Origin: Plasticicumulans acidivorans
Lineage (GTDB): Bacteria; Pseudomonadota; Gammaproteobacteria; Competibacterales; Competibacteraceae
DNA length: 64,000 bases
Direction: 5' to 3'
Assembly: GCF_003182095.1 (NCBI RefSeq)
Contig: NZ_QGTJ01000005.1
Location: forward strand, 190,897 to 254,896
The notes beneath the pieces were generated by a model. The model had not been told where the DNA came from and searched no databases. It worked only from the letters and a program-made list of their open reading frames with translations. Below are positions 19,989 through 30,398 of the stretch, one piece after another. The position numbers and the translations under genes are program-made. Within the stretch, counting starts at the first letter, position 1, and each line of letters begins with the position of its first letter.

Positions 19989-21278
19989 TCAGCGTGTTGA
20001 AATTGCTGGAACGTCGCGTTTCGCGGCGCCAATGTAGAGTTGGCGTGGGCGTCCAATTTTCTTGGCGGGGTCGGCAATCATTTCCATCCAGTGCGAAATC
20101 CAGCCAACCGTGCGCGCGATTGCGAACATTGGCGTGAACATTTCTACTGGAATACCCAGTGCCTTATAGATGATTCCGGAGTAGAAATCGACGTTCGGAT
20201 AAAGTTTGCGCTCAATGAAGTATTCGTCCTGAAGGGCGATTTCTTCCAGGCGCATCGCCAATTCCATGCGTGGATCATTGCCGTACTTCGCGAGTACATC
20301 GTGGCAAATAGTCTTGATTATTTTCGCTCGCGGGTCGAAGTTCTTGTAGACCCGATGACCAAAGCCCATGAGTTTGAACGAGTCGTTCTTATCTTTGGCT
20401 TTGGCTACGAACTTCTCAATGTTGGAGACGTCGCCGATTTGATCGAGCATGCGCAGAACGGCTTCATTGGCACCGCCGTGTGCAGGACCCCACAGGCATG
20501 CGATGCCGGCGGCAATGGCTGCGTAGGGGTTGGCATCGGAGGAGCCAGCCAGGCGGACCGTAGAGGTGGATGCGTTTTGCTCGTGGTCAGCGTGCAGAAT
20601 AAATAGTACGTCCATCGCCTTTTCGGCAACGGGGTCAATCTCGTACTCCTCGCACGGTGTTGCGAACATCATGTGGAGCAGATTGCCGCAGTAGCTCAGG
20701 TCGTTGCGCGGGTAGATGAACGGCTGCTGGATGTTGTGTTTATAGCAGGCGGCCGCGATCGTCGGCATTTTCGCGATCAGCCGATGGGCGGTGATCTTGC
20801 GATGGTCGGGATCAAGAATGTTGAGGTTGTCGTGATAGAAACCGGCCAACGAGCCGACCACGCCCGTCATCATGGCCATCGGGTGTGCGTCGTGGTTGAA
20901 GCCGTCAAAGAATTTGAGCAAATTGTCTTTGATCAGCGTGTGGTGGCTGATGGTGTACTCGAACGTCTTGAGTTGCTCTGCGGTTGGCAGTTCACCATTC
21001 AGAAGCAGGTAGCTGACCTCCAGATGGGAGCACTGCTCTGCAAGCTGCTCAATCGGGTAGCCGCGATAAAGCAGGTCACCCTTGTCGCCATTGAGATACG
21101 TGATGGCGCTTTTGCACGACGCTGTCGAGACAAAACCCGGGTCGTATGTGAAGTAGCCGAACTCCTTGTTCAGCGAGCCAATGTCCACCACCGGATCGCC
21201 ATGCGTCGGGTGGTGGATGGGCATGTCGACAGTCTTGCCGGACGCGTTGTCTTTGATGGTGACGCTCGCGTTAGACAT
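19989..21278 (-). CDS. gltA: Citrate synthase (type II)
   Basis: GltA condenses acetyl-CoA and oxaloacetate, the first TCA-cycle step. The 429-residue product contains [38 protein letters not shown] and [14 protein letters not shown], which carry the catalytic histidines and substrate ligands. A perfect AGGAGGT precedes the ATG. The length is that of the NADH-sensitive hexameric proteobacterial enzyme. Confidence 0.97.
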   Translation of the reverse strand: MSNASVTIKDNASGKTVDMPIHHPTHGDPVVDIGSLNKEFGYFTYDPGFVSTASCKSAITYLNGDKGDLLYRGYPIEQLAEQCSHLEVSYLLLNGELPTAEQLKTFEYTISHHTLIKDNLLKFFDGFNHDAHPMAMMTGVVGSLAGFYHDNLNILDPDHRKITAHRLIAKMPTIAAACYKHNIQQPFIYPRNDLSYCGNLLHMMFATPCEEYEIDPVAEKAMDVLFILHADHEQNASTSTVRLAGSSDANPYAAIAAGIACLWGPAHGGANEAVLRMLDQIGDVSNIEKFVAKAKDKNDSFKLMGFGHRVYKNFDPRAKIIKTICHDVLAKYGNDPRMELAMRLEEIALQDEYFIERKLYPNVDFYSGIIYKALGIPVEMFTPMFAIARTVGWISHWMEMIADPAKKIGRPRQLYIGAAKRDVPAISTR

Positions 21279-21711
21279 TCAACTACCTCCTAAATACGGC
21301 TTCGATTGGGTGAGTTACCGTACGCCCGCTGCGAGAGCGACGGTGCTACACACATGCGTGTCGATGGAATGGCCCCGAATAATTGGTCTTCGCGGCGCGG
21401 AAGCAGGGGATACCCTCATGCTGTTCGGTTAGCCTCCTTCGGAAGCAGCGCCGGTTGTGGATGACCAAATCGATCTCTCTTTGATTATTTCAAGCATCCG
21501 AACTTTCAAACTATAGCTGAGCCCGTGACGGTTTGTCCTGTGCTTTCTGTTTCTTGATGCGAAAAGCGTGTTTATAACCTTTTGAAAAAACTCGCTTTTT
21601 TTATGGCTTGTTGGTGGTGAGCGATGTGTGCTGTGTTCGAGTGCGGAGCATAAAAAAGGCATCCCTGCGGATGCCTTTTTTATGGTGTGAAATCTGTCAG
21701 TGAGAGGATGT
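21279..21711. other. Intergenic region gltA/rpmE2 (433 bases)
   Basis: Both flanking genes are on the minus strand, so this holds the end of the rpmE2 transcript and the gltA promoter region. The rpmE2 terminator is at 21652-21681. No convincing promoter hexamers, operator or coding sequence was recognised in the remainder. Confidence 0.6.
21652..21681. terminator. Terminator after rpmE2
   Basis: AAAAAAGGCATCC (21652-21664) pairs with GGATGCCTTTTTT (21669-21681) around a four-base loop. It lies 31 bases downstream of the minus-strand rpmE2 stop and has a T-tract on either strand. Confidence 0.92.
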
Positions 21712-21957
21712 TCAGACCATTCCGTACTTGCGGCGGAAGCGGTCGACACGTCCCGCAGTATCAACGATCTTCTGTTTGCCGGTGTAGAACGGATGCGATG
21801 CGCTGGAGACTTCGATTTTTACCAGCGGATATTCCTTGCCGTCCGTCCAGGTGATGGTTTCCCTAGTCTTGATCGTCGAGCGCGTCAGAAAAGAAAAGTC
21901 GGCGGACAGGTCCTGGAATACCACTTCGCGGTATTCGGGATGGATGTCTTTCTTCAT
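21712..21957 (-). CDS. rpmE2: 50S ribosomal protein L31 type B (zinc-independent)
   Basis: The 81-residue product starts [20 protein letters not shown] and ends [12 protein letters not shown], the type B form. It has no cysteines at all, so it cannot hold the zinc of classic L31. In many bacteria this paralogue is induced under zinc limitation by Zur. No clear Zur box was recognised upstream. It is monocistronic with its own terminator. Confidence 0.96.
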   Translation of the reverse strand: MKKDIHPEYREVVFQDLSADFSFLTRSTIKTRETITWTDGKEYPLVKIEVSSASHPFYTGKQKIVDTAGRVDRFRRKYGMV

Positions 21958-22179
21958 GATTGCCAAGCCTTGGTGCGTGAGTCGGAAGGGTGCCGCGGCG
22001 AGCGTCACCTTGGAATTTTGGCGCCGGGGCGCGGAAAAGTCCCGTAATGTAAGCAAAGACACGGGAAGGCGCAAGTCATGATGTTGTGAATAACTTGTTG
22101 ATCGTGCATGCATCGTGTATAAGGCGCGCCGCCAGGCATGTCGCCATATCGACGCTAAGCCGCTTATCTGGAAAGAAAA

Positions 22180-23505
22180 ATGAGCATCTCTACCCCCCGT
22201 GTCGGTTTCGTCAGCCTGGGTTGTCCGAAGGCGCTGGTCGATTCCGAGCAGATCATCACGCGCCTGCGTGCGGAAGGTTATGACATCGCACCGAGTTACC
22301 AGGGTGCCGATCTGGTTGTAGTCAACACCTGTGGCTTCATTGATGCCGCTGTGGAGGAATCTCTCGACGCCATCGGCGAGGCATTGAACGAGAACGGTAA
22401 AGTCATCGTCACTGGCTGTTTGGGAGCCAGGCCGGAGCGGATTACGGATGTGCATGCCAGTGTGCTCGCGGTTACGGGGCCGCATGCGCTGGAGGAAGTG
22501 ATGGGGGTTGTCCATCAGCATCTGCCGAAGCCGCATGATCCGTTCATGGACCTCGTGCCGCCAGCCGGTATCAAGCTGACGCCGCGTCACTACGCGTATT
22601 TGAAGATTTCTGAAGGCTGCAACCACCGCTGCAGTTTCTGCATCATTCCGCATATGCGTGGGGATCTGGTCAGCCGGCCGATCGGCGATGTCATGCAGGA
22701 AGCGGAAAACCTGGTTCGCTCGGGGGTTAAAGAACTGCTGGTGATCTCGCAGGACACCAGTGCTTATGGCGTCGACGTTCGCTATCGCACGGGATTTTGG
22801 AGTGGTCGGCCATTGAAGACCCAGATGACTGCACTGGCGCAGGCGTTGGGGACACTGGGCGCCTGGGTCCGTTTGCACTACGTCTATCCGTATCCGAATG
22901 TTGACGACGTGATTCCGCTGATGGCTGACGGTAAGATCTTGCCGTATCTCGATATTCCGCTGCAGCATGCAAGCCCGCGCATCCTCAGGGCGATGAAGCG
23001 TCCGGGGAATATCGAGGGTACCTTGGAGCGCATTCAGCGCTGGCGCGAGCTGTGTCCGGATCTGACTTTGCGCAGTACGTTCATCGTTGGCTTCCCGGGC
23101 GAAAGCGAAGACGATTTCGAGTCGTTGCTCGATTTTCTTGAAGAGGCCGAACTGGACCGCGTGGGTTGTTTCACCTATTCGCCGGTCGAGGGAGCGCCAG
23201 CCAACGATTTACCGGGTGCAGTGCCTGAAGAGCTCAAGCAGGAGCGTCTGGAGCGTTTCATGGAGCTGCAGGCGCAGATCAGCGCCGACAAGCTGGCATG
23301 CAAGATCGGGCGCGATCTGCAGGTCCTCGTCGACGGCCATGCCGAAGACGGGCGTGCGATCGCACGTTCGGCGGCCGACGCGCCCGAGATCGACGGTATC
23401 GTCGTCATCGAAGACGGGCAGCACCTCAAGCCGGGCGAGTTTGCCCGCGTGCGCGTCGAGGACACCGACGAACACGATCTTTACGCGAGCCTGCTGCCGT
23501 CTTGA
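22180..23505 (+). CDS. rimO: Ribosomal protein S12 methylthiotransferase
   Basis: RimO is a radical-SAM enzyme that methylthiolates an aspartate of S12. The 441-residue product has the UPF0004 domain with three cluster cysteines (C15, C51, C80), the radical-SAM motif [10 protein letters not shown] (C147, C151, C154) and a C-terminal TRAM domain (about 375-441). [14 protein letters not shown] is typical of RimO rather than MiaB. Confidence 0.96.
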   Translation: MSISTPRVGFVSLGCPKALVDSEQIITRLRAEGYDIAPSYQGADLVVVNTCGFIDAAVEESLDAIGEALNENGKVIVTGCLGARPERITDVHASVLAVTGPHALEEVMGVVHQHLPKPHDPFMDLVPPAGIKLTPRHYAYLKISEGCNHRCSFCIIPHMRGDLVSRPIGDVMQEAENLVRSGVKELLVISQDTSAYGVDVRYRTGFWSGRPLKTQMTALAQALGTLGAWVRLHYVYPYPNVDDVIPLMADGKILPYLDIPLQHASPRILRAMKRPGNIEGTLERIQRWRELCPDLTLRSTFIVGFPGESEDDFESLLDFLEEAELDRVGCFTYSPVEGAPANDLPGAVPEELKQERLERFMELQAQISADKLACKIGRDLQVLVDGHAEDGRAIARSAADAPEIDGIVVIEDGQHLKPGEFARVRVEDTDEHDLYASLLPS

Positions 23506-23583
23506 GTGGTGGGTGAATGAGGTTCGACCGAGGGGGGCCAGAATGCCTGGCTGGAGGGAGCCCTCTTCAGTCGATCGGCCGTT

Positions 23584-25317
23584 TCATTCGCTGCGGGGCG
23601 TAAAGGGGTGGGGCAAACCCTGTAGCGCGAGCTCCATCGTACAGATCCGATTGAGGACGTCCGCGTCACGAACGGCCTCGGGTTTGAAAAACTCGCGCAT
23701 GGCCGGCAGCGCTGGATCGAGTCCCTCGGCGAGCCTGGCGGCCTGCAGCCATTCATCCGTGAGGCGCGGCGCACGCCATTGCTGCACCCGGTAGCTCCAG
23801 CGCCGCAACCACGGTGGCCGCTGAAAGGTTGCCTGCATTTTCAGCCGATAGCGCAGCGACGGTCCTTGGGTCGGTACGTAGCCGTAGGCACTCGGGTAGC
23901 GGGCCAGCGCAGGGCTGATCCGTTCGATGATTTTGGCTTCCAGTACGCCATAATTTTTCTGGCTCAGCGGGATGGCTTCGGTGCCACGCATGATTGTGGC
24001 TTCCATGAACGGGAACAGCAGCGGGCCGAAGCGCTGATTCAGGCCCACGTCGCGAGCCGTCCAGTAGCGGGCTCGATGCAGCGGATAGAGCGCTTCCAGT
24101 TCGATGCGGCTGAAGCGTTTCTGTCCGTCATGGCCGAGCGCTTTGCTCAGGTCCAGTGCCATGGCCGACTCGTAGGCCTGTAGGTCGAACGCCGGTGTGA
24201 TGGTGCGGGGATCGATGCGTGAGTAAAACGACCAGACCAGCTCGACAGGGCGGTAGGTGCGTTCGGGCAGGTAAAAGAAGTTGCGGAAAATTTCACCGGC
24301 AGAGCCGTTGAGGACCGAGACGCCACGTGGCGCGCGAACGAGACGGTCTTCGGCATCGACGCCGGAGTCGAACAGACCATCGTTTTTCCAACCATCGAAG
24401 CGAACCCAGGCCCGTTCGATGCGTGCCGCGCTTGCCGGCGGTGCCTGCTGGCTTTTATCGACGTGTTCGAGCTCCAGCCCTTCACCGCGGGCGATGGCTT
24501 TGGCGACCTGCACGTCGTCGTCGTTGTCGCGGCCGTACACGTAGATCTGCGGGGTCAGACCGGCATCAAGCAGCAGCGCCAGCATCAGGCGCGAGTCATA
24601 GCCACCGGACAGCGCGGTACGAAACTGGCCGCCACCGCAGGCATAAACACGAAACAGGGCACGCAGGCGGGCGGCGTAGTCCTCGGCCGTTTCATCGAGC
24701 GAACGGGCGGGCGCGGGCTGGCAGTCGAGCACGGCTTCTTCCGCCAGCAGCTCCACCGACTGGCCGAAGCGCAGCAGACTGCCGCAGCGCAGCTGGTGGA
24801 TATCGCGCAGAAACGTGCGCGTGCCGTAAGTCGCCCCGTTCCAGGCGTACTCGTATACCCCCTGCGGATCAGCCTGGGGGTGATCCGGCAGCGTCTGGCG
24901 GATCGCCGTAAAACTGCTGGACCAGTGATGCCGTTCGCCGTCGTGGTAGACCTTGTAAGCTCCCAGGGCGTCGGTGGCGAGATACAGCTGCCCGAACTTG
25001 TGAATGAGCACGGCAAAGTGCCCGCGGCATTCCGACCACGGAAACCGGCGGCCGTCGAAATCCTCGAGCAGTCGTTCAAGCGCGGTGTCAGTCGCAGCGC
25101 CGCGATAGAACAGCACGCCGCTGCAGGCAGCGAACTCATCCGAGGAGCGTTCGAAGAGTTGTGGTGCGCTGCCGTTGAGTTTGCCGAACAGGTTCAGCCG
25201 CCAGCCGGCCGCGGTGAGATTGCGGCGCTCGGTAAAACCATGCCGCTGATGCGCGGCGAGCCAGGGCGCACCGAGCGCATCGGCGCCGGTGTCGCGCGAA
25301 AGCATGAACAGACCCAC
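23584..25317 (-). CDS. Asparagine synthase-like ATP pyrophosphatase without glutaminase cysteine
   Basis: The C-terminal half is an asparagine-synthase-type PP-loop domain: ALSGGYDSRLMLALLL, with SGGYDSR at about residues 237-243 of 577. The N-terminal region resembles the Ntn domain (GHFAVLIHKFGQLYLATDAL), but there is no Cys after the start, so glutamine hydrolysis seems lost. GTG 25317 is chosen because GGAGG stands six bases before it; the frame is open further up to a TTG at 25377. Such proteins act in asparagine synthesis, lasso-peptide cyclisation or surface-sugar amidation. No precursor peptide or glycan genes are adjacent, so substrate is unknown. Confidence 0.75.
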   Translation of the reverse strand: MGLFMLSRDTGADALGAPWLAAHQRHGFTERRNLTAAGWRLNLFGKLNGSAPQLFERSSDEFAACSGVLFYRGAATDTALERLLEDFDGRRFPWSECRGHFAVLIHKFGQLYLATDALGAYKVYHDGERHHWSSSFTAIRQTLPDHPQADPQGVYEYAWNGATYGTRTFLRDIHQLRCGSLLRFGQSVELLAEEAVLDCQPAPARSLDETAEDYAARLRALFRVYACGGGQFRTALSGGYDSRLMLALLLDAGLTPQIYVYGRDNDDDVQVAKAIARGEGLELEHVDKSQQAPPASAARIERAWVRFDGWKNDGLFDSGVDAEDRLVRAPRGVSVLNGSAGEIFRNFFYLPERTYRPVELVWSFYSRIDPRTITPAFDLQAYESAMALDLSKALGHDGQKRFSRIELEALYPLHRARYWTARDVGLNQRFGPLLFPFMEATIMRGTEAIPLSQKNYGVLEAKIIERISPALARYPSAYGYVPTQGPSLRYRLKMQATFQRPPWLRRWSYRVQQWRAPRLTDEWLQAARLAEGLDPALPAMREFFKPEAVRDADVLNRICTMELALQGLPHPFTPRSE

Positions 25318-25402
25318 GGGTAGCCTCCATCCGCCGTGCAGAGCCGGCACTATCGGCATTGACCGGCGGTGCTGCAACCGTGCCCGCGCTGCTGTTGCGA
25401 CC

Positions 25403-26566
25403 TTAGGGGCTGTCGATGAACAGCTGCAGCAAATCGTTGAGGAACTGCAGGCCGCGGGGACTCGCCTGCAGCCGGGTGTGCGTGTCGAGCATCAGCTGCT
25501 GCCGGCGAGCCTGCTCCAGCGCCGGTGCGAGGGTCTCGAATGGCAAACCGCTGCGTTCGCTGAACAGGGCCGCCGGCACGCCGTCGATCAGGCGCAGCGC
25601 GTTCAGCATGAACTCGAACGGCAGCTCGGCGGGACTGACTTCGCTGTCCAGGCTCAGGCAGGATGCACGCCCGGCACTCTCCAGATACTCGCGCGGGTGT
25701 TTGTGCTTCAGCGTCCGCCGGATCGTGCCCGCTGCCGGGTCGGTGAGCTTGCCGTGGGCGCCGGCGCCGATGCCGAGGTAGTCGCCGAATTCCCAGTAAT
25801 TGAGATTGTGCTGACAGCGTCGCCCCTCGCGCGCGTAGGCCGAGATTTCATACTGGGCATAGCCGCGGGCGGCCATGCGCTGCTGCGCAGCCTGCTGTAT
25901 CGACCACAGCGTGTCGTCGTCCGGCAGCGTCGGCGGGTAGCGATGGAACAGCGTGTTCGGTTCGATCGTCAGCTGATAGTACGAAAGATGGGTCGGCTCA
26001 AGGTCGATGGCCGTGGCCAGATCGCGCAGCGCCTGTTCCGGTGTTTGTCCCGGCAGACCGAACATCAGGTCGAGATTGAAGTTGTCGAAGCCGGCCGCGT
26101 GGGCGCTTTCAGCGGCGCGGATCGCCGCACGGCGATCGTGGATGCGGCCGAGGGCCTGCAGCTGATCGTCATCGAAGCTCTGTACGCCGATCGACAGCCG
26201 CGTCACGCCGGCGGCGCGAAACTCGGCAAACCGTCCGGCCTCCACGGTGCCCGGATTGGCTTCCAGCGTGATCTCGATATCCGGGCGCAGCGCCAGCCGG
26301 GCGCGCAGTCCGGCGAGCAGGCGGTCGATGGCCTCGGCGCTGAACAGGCTGGGTGTGCCGCCGCCGATGAACACGCTGTCGACGCGCCGTCCCCAGACAC
26401 GGGGCAGGTCGTGTTCGAGGTCGGAGAGCAGCGCATCGACATAGGCAGCCTGTGGCAGCGGCTCGGGAGATACATGCGAGTTGAAATCGCAATATGGACA
26501 CTTACGTACACACCACGGCATGTGCACGTAAAGCGTGAGCGGAATCGGTGTGCTGAACTGCAGCAT
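25403..26566 (-). CDS. hemW: Heme chaperone HemW (radical SAM, coproporphyrinogen oxidase-like)
   Basis: HemW binds heme and is thought to insert it into target proteins; it was long misnamed as HemN. The 387-residue product has MPWCVRKCPYCDFNSH (C19, C23, C26) and the HemW-type CQHNLNYWEFGDYLGIGAGA, and lacks the extra N-terminal cysteine arrangement of true HemN. ATG 26566 has GGAGAAG before it; open frame extends to 26731. rph, rdgB and hemW keep a common proteobacterial order, although a plus-strand gene lies between rdgB and hemW. Confidence 0.93.
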   Translation of the reverse strand: MLQFSTPIPLTLYVHMPWCVRKCPYCDFNSHVSPEPLPQAAYVDALLSDLEHDLPRVWGRRVDSVFIGGGTPSLFSAEAIDRLLAGLRARLALRPDIEITLEANPGTVEAGRFAEFRAAGVTRLSIGVQSFDDDQLQALGRIHDRRAAIRAAESAHAAGFDNFNLDLMFGLPGQTPEQALRDLATAIDLEPTHLSYYQLTIEPNTLFHRYPPTLPDDDTLWSIQQAAQQRMAARGYAQYEISAYAREGRRCQHNLNYWEFGDYLGIGAGAHGKLTDPAAGTIRRTLKHKHPREYLESAGRASCLSLDSEVSPAELPFEFMLNALRLIDGVPAALFSERSGLPFETLAPALEQARRQQLMLDTHTRLQASPRGLQFLNDLLQLFIDSP

Positions 26567-26733
26567 GGGCTTCTCCAAAGGGGCGGCCTGCAATACCGCT
26601 CCACGAATGCTTGTCATGAGGCTCGCGCGGTAGAGTTGTCTACGGCAGATACGGAAACGATGTACCGCAGGCCCCGGTGCAGGGTCAGCGCTCGGGAAAG
26701 AGCGACGATAAAACAAGAGGTGACAAACCACCG

Positions 26734-27237
26734 ATGAACAGGAATCAAATTCTCGTCAAGACGCCAAAGGGACAGGACGAAATCCGCACCCGAGCCCACA
26801 AACTGACGCCGCGTTTGCGGCGGCTGCTGATCATGGTCGACGGACGCAGTTCTGTGACGGATACGCTGCAGCGCCTGCAGGCGCTGGGCGACGATCTCGA
26901 AGAGCAACTTGCCGAATTGCTGGCGCAGGGGTTTCTGGCCCCGGCCGGTGCCGCCGCCGCCGTTGAGCAATATGCGGGAAGCACCGTTGCTGCGGTGATT
27001 CCTCAGTTCGCCGAATTCAATCTCGACAAAGCGAAAGGGTTTGCACGCTACGTCGTCTGCGGGGCGCTCGGCCCGGTCGGTGCCCGCCGCGCTGAACGGC
27101 TCGATAGCGTCAGCAGCGTCGGTGAGCTGCGTGTGCAGCTCGACGAGCTGCGTGATGTGCTGCCCAAGCTGATGCCCAAGCGTCAGGCCGAGCAGGTCTG
27201 GAAGCAGCTCGAACCGCTGATGCTGTCGCTGCCCTGA
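26734..27237 (+). CDS. Conserved hypothetical protein, winged-helix-like N-terminus
   Basis: The 167-residue product starts MNRNQILVKTPKGQDEIRTR and continues HKLTPRLRRLLIMVDGRSSV. This opening resembles uncharacterised betaproteobacterial proteins with a short helical, possibly winged-helix N-terminal unit (about residues 8-75). An Ala-rich linker leads to a C-terminal helical part (about 90-165). There is no signal peptide or membrane segment. It is divergent from hemW and converges with rdgB, ten bases between the stops. Function unknown. Confidence 0.7.
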   Translation: MNRNQILVKTPKGQDEIRTRAHKLTPRLRRLLIMVDGRSSVTDTLQRLQALGDDLEEQLAELLAQGFLAPAGAAAAVEQYAGSTVAAVIPQFAEFNLDKAKGFARYVVCGALGPVGARRAERLDSVSSVGELRVQLDELRDVLPKLMPKRQAEQVWKQLEPLMLSLP

Positions 27238-27247
27238 GCCGCAACGC

Positions 27248-27865
27248 TCAGGGGCATGCCGCCAGCGCGGCGTGCAGTTCGGCGAGAGCCTTGCCGCGGT
27301 GGCTGAGACGCTGTTTCGCTGCCGGCGGCAGTTCTGCCGCCGTGCACTGCTGCGCCGGCAGCCAGAACAGCGGGTCGTAACCGAAACCGCCATCGCCGCG
27401 CGGATGATCGATCAACAGGCCTTCCCAGGTGCCGCAGCAGATCGTCGGCATCGGGTCCTCAGCGTGACGCATGTACACCAGCACACAGCGGTAGCGTGCC
27501 TGCCGGTGTTCCGCCGCGATGCCGCTCAGGGCCGCCAGCAGCTTGGCGTTGTTGGCGGCATCGCTGGCATTGGCGCCGGCATAACGCGCCGAATAGATGC
27601 CGGGTGCGCCCTTGAGCGCATCGACCTCGATACCGGAATCGTCGGCGATCGCCGGCAGCCCGGTGTGCAGCGCGGCGTTGCGGGCTTTGATAATGGCGTT
27701 TTCGACGAAGCTCAGGCCGGTCTCTTCGGCTTCCGGCACGGCGAACTCGGCCTGCGGCACGACCTCGATGCCGAGGTCGGCGAGGCAGCCGGACAGTTCG
27801 CGGACTTTGCCGGCATTGCCAGTGGCGAGAACGACACGACGGGAAAGCAGCGGGGTGCTGGACAT
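27248..27865 (-). CDS. rdgB: Non-canonical purine NTP pyrophosphatase (dITP/XTP)
   Basis: RdgB removes dITP, ITP and XTP from the nucleotide pool to prevent mutation. The 205-residue product has LATGNAGKVRELS, SFVENAIIKARNAA, ADDSGIEVDALKGAPGIYSA, GGFGYDPLFWLP and KQRLSHRGKAL, all Ham1-family motifs. It follows rph on the minus strand. Confidence 0.96.
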   Translation of the reverse strand: MSSTPLLSRRVVLATGNAGKVRELSGCLADLGIEVVPQAEFAVPEAEETGLSFVENAIIKARNAALHTGLPAIADDSGIEVDALKGAPGIYSARYAGANASDAANNAKLLAALSGIAAEHRQARYRCVLVYMRHAEDPMPTICCGTWEGLLIDHPRGDGGFGYDPLFWLPAQQCTAAELPPAAKQRLSHRGKALAELHAALAACP

Positions 27866-27947
27866 GGTGACTCAGGTCGCTGACGGTGAACGGTCCGGGA
27901 ACGGCTCTGGCGTGTGACGCGAACGGGCGTGCCGCGCAGGGCGGTGG

Positions 27948-28670
27948 TCAGTGGCGCAGGCCGAGGGCCTCGCGCTGCTTTTCGGCCAGCTCGGTGATGC
28001 CTTGGCGCGCCAGCGCCAGCATGGCTTCGAGCTCCTCCATGCGGAAGGCGTGGCCTTCGGCCGTGCCCTGCACCTCGACGAAGGCGCCGGCCTCGTTCAT
28101 GACCACGTTCATGTCGGTCTCGGCTTCGGAGTCCTCGGCGTAGTCGAGGTCCAGAACCGGCACGCCGCGATAGATGCCGACCGACACGCTGGCCACCTGG
28201 CCGTGCAGCGGGTTCTTCTTCAGCGCCTTGCGTGCCAGCAGCTTGCGCACGGCATCGGCCAGCGCGACGAAGCTGCCGGTGATCGAGGCGGTGCGGGTGC
28301 CGCCGTCGGCCTGGATCACGTCGCAGTCGATGGTGATGGTGCGCTCGCCGAGTGCGGCGAGATCGACGACCGCGCGCAGGCTGCGGCCGATCAGGCGCTG
28401 GATCTCCTGCGTGCGTCCGCTCTGGCTGCCGCGCGCGGCTTCGCGGGCGCTGCGGGTATGCGTGGCGCGCGGCAGCATGCCGTACTCGGCGGTGACCCAG
28501 CCCTGACCCTTGCCCTTGAGAAATCCCGGCACCCGCTCTTCGACGCTGGCGGTGCAGATGACCTTGGTGTCGCCGAATTCGACCAGCACCGAACCTTCGG
28601 CGTGTTTGGTGAAATCGCGGGTGATACGGATGGGGCGAAGCTGATCGGGTGCACGGCCGCTTGGACGCAT
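27948..28670 (-). CDS. rph: Ribonuclease PH
   Basis: RNase PH is a phosphorolytic 3'-5' exoribonuclease that trims tRNA and rRNA ends. The 240-residue product contains [40 protein letters not shown] and [20 protein letters not shown], characteristic of the family. It is divergent from yicC. Confidence 0.97.
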   Translation of the reverse strand: MRPSGRAPDQLRPIRITRDFTKHAEGSVLVEFGDTKVICTASVEERVPGFLKGKGQGWVTAEYGMLPRATHTRSAREAARGSQSGRTQEIQRLIGRSLRAVVDLAALGERTITIDCDVIQADGGTRTASITGSFVALADAVRKLLARKALKKNPLHGQVASVSVGIYRGVPVLDLDYAEDSEAETDMNVVMNEAGAFVEVQGTAEGHAFRMEELEAMLALARQGITELAEKQREALGLRH

Positions 28671-28797
28671 AACGCGATACCTTTTCAGGGGACTGCGGAA
28701 AAAGGGCGCGGAGTATAGCAGAGCCTCCGTGCCGGTTTTCCAAGCCGCGGCGAGCGCTTACCATGTTCGGCCCGACACTCAGTCAGCGAGACCCGCG

Positions 28798-29664
28798 ATG
28801 ATTCGTAGCATGACCGCTTTTGCGCGTTGCGAGCGCCAGACCGAATTGGGCGCCATCGCCTGGGAACTGCGCTCGGTCAACCACCGTTATCTCGAAGCTG
28901 CGATGCGCATGCCGGAGACGCTGCGCTCGCTGGAAATCTCTGCCCGCGAGCGTATCCAGGCACGCCTGAATCGCGGCAAGGTCGATGCCACGCTGCGTTT
29001 TTCCGCAGCGCCGAACACCGCCGGCGAACTGTCGCTGAACAGCACGCTGGCGGCGAAGCTGCTCGGTATTGCCGGCGAACTCGAAAACCTGATGGGCCCG
29101 GGCACCGGCCTGCGCCTGGCGGATGTCATGCGCTGGCCCGGCGTCGTCGTCGAAGCCGAGCAGGATCTTGAGCCGCTCAAGCGCGAAGTCCTCGAAGTCC
29201 TCGATGCGGCGCTGGCCGAGCTGATCGCCACCCGCGAGCGCGAGGGCGCCCGCACCGCAGAGATGATCCTCAGCCGCTGCGAAGCGATCAGCGCGCAGGT
29301 CGCGTTCGTGCGCAGTCGTCGTCCGGAAGTCGTGGCGCGGCTGCGCGAAAAACTCATCGGCCGTCTCGCCGAACTGCCGAACGCCGGCGATCCGGGGCGG
29401 CTCGAACAGGAAATGGTCATTGTCGCCCAGCGCATGGATGTCGAGGAGGAGCTCGACCGCCTTGATGCACACATCGCCGAGATCCGTGACGTGCTCAAGC
29501 GCAAAGAGCCGGTCGGCCGGCGGCTCGACTTCCTGATGCAGGAGCTCAACCGCGAAGCCAACACCCTGTCGTCGAAGTCGCTCGATACCGAAACCACGCG
29601 CGCCGGGGTCGAGCTCAAGGTGCTGATCGAGCAGATGCGCGAACAGATCCAGAACATCGAGTGA
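28798..29664 (+). CDS. yicC: YicC family endoribonuclease-like protein
   Basis: The 288-residue product begins MIRSMTAFARCERQTELGAI and ends with the DUF1732 domain (GRRLDFLMQELNREANTLSS, then KSLD). In E. coli YicC has been linked to degradation of the small RNA RyhB; other roles are poorly known. ATG 28798 has GCGAG before it and fits the family start. The stop overlaps the candidate GTG of gmk. Confidence 0.93.
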   Translation: MIRSMTAFARCERQTELGAIAWELRSVNHRYLEAAMRMPETLRSLEISARERIQARLNRGKVDATLRFSAAPNTAGELSLNSTLAAKLLGIAGELENLMGPGTGLRLADVMRWPGVVVEAEQDLEPLKREVLEVLDAALAELIATREREGARTAEMILSRCEAISAQVAFVRSRRPEVVARLREKLIGRLAELPNAGDPGRLEQEMVIVAQRMDVEEELDRLDAHIAEIRDVLKRKEPVGRRLDFLMQELNREANTLSSKSLDTETTRAGVELKVLIEQMREQIQNIE

Positions 29665-30290
29665 TCCGTGCCATGAACGCAGCCGGCCAGCTCTACATCG
29701 TTGCCGCCCCGTCCGGGGCGGGCAAGACCAGTCTCGTCAAGGCGCTGCTGGCAAGCCTCGACGGCGTCGAGGTCTCGGTATCGCATACCACACGCTCCCC
29801 GCGGCCTGGCGAAACGCACGGCGTGCACTATCACTTCGTCACGCTGGACGTGTTCAGGTCGCTGGTCGGGGAGGGGCGTTTCCTTGAGCACGCGGAGGTG
29901 TTCGGCAACTGTTACGGCACCAGTCGCGATACGGTCGCCGCGCGGCTGGCAGCCGGCGTCGACGTCATCCTCGAAATCGACTGGCAGGGCGCGCGGCAGG
30001 TGCGCAGCATCTTTACCGATGCGCTCGGCGTGTTCATCGTGCCGCCGTCGCTGGCCGAGCTGCGCCGGCGCCTGACCGGCCGCGGGCAGGATGCCGCCGA
30101 AGTCATCGAGCAGCGCATGGACGAAGCGCGGGCGGAACTCTCGCACTGGCAGGAGTTCGATTATGTCGTCGTCAACGATGACTTCGCGCAGGCGCTCGAT
30201 GCCCTGCGGGCGGTGTTCGTCGCCAACCGCCAGCGCCGCGAGGTGCAGGCCCGGCGGCACAGCGAGCTGTTCACACGGCTGGTCGGCTGA
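29661..30290 (+). CDS. gmk: Guanylate kinase
   Basis: Gmk phosphorylates GMP to GDP, supplying GTP and thus (p)ppGpp precursors. The 209-residue product has the P-loop VAAPSGAGKTSLVKALL, SHTTRSPRPGETHGVHYHF and ILEIDWQGARQVR. GTG 29661 overlaps the yicC stop; ATG 29673 is an alternative start. It is followed by rpoZ and spoT, a classic grouping. Confidence 0.96.
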   Translation: MIRAMNAAGQLYIVAAPSGAGKTSLVKALLASLDGVEVSVSHTTRSPRPGETHGVHYHFVTLDVFRSLVGEGRFLEHAEVFGNCYGTSRDTVAARLAAGVDVILEIDWQGARQVRSIFTDALGVFIVPPSLAELRRRLTGRGQDAAEVIEQRMDEARAELSHWQEFDYVVVNDDFAQALDALRAVFVANRQRREVQARRHSELFTRLVG

Positions 30291-30398
30291 AGTGGCGGGC
30301 GGCGCGCAATTCGGTTGAGGGAAGCCTCTGCGCGTCGTTAAACTGCTTCTCTTTGCGCGGCATTTGCCGTAGCCCCTGATTTTTCGAGGTCGTACCCG

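Noticed and set aside
21958..22179. A Zur operator upstream of rpmE2
   Set aside because: The gap contains GTTGTGAATAAC but no good match to the known palindromic Zur box.
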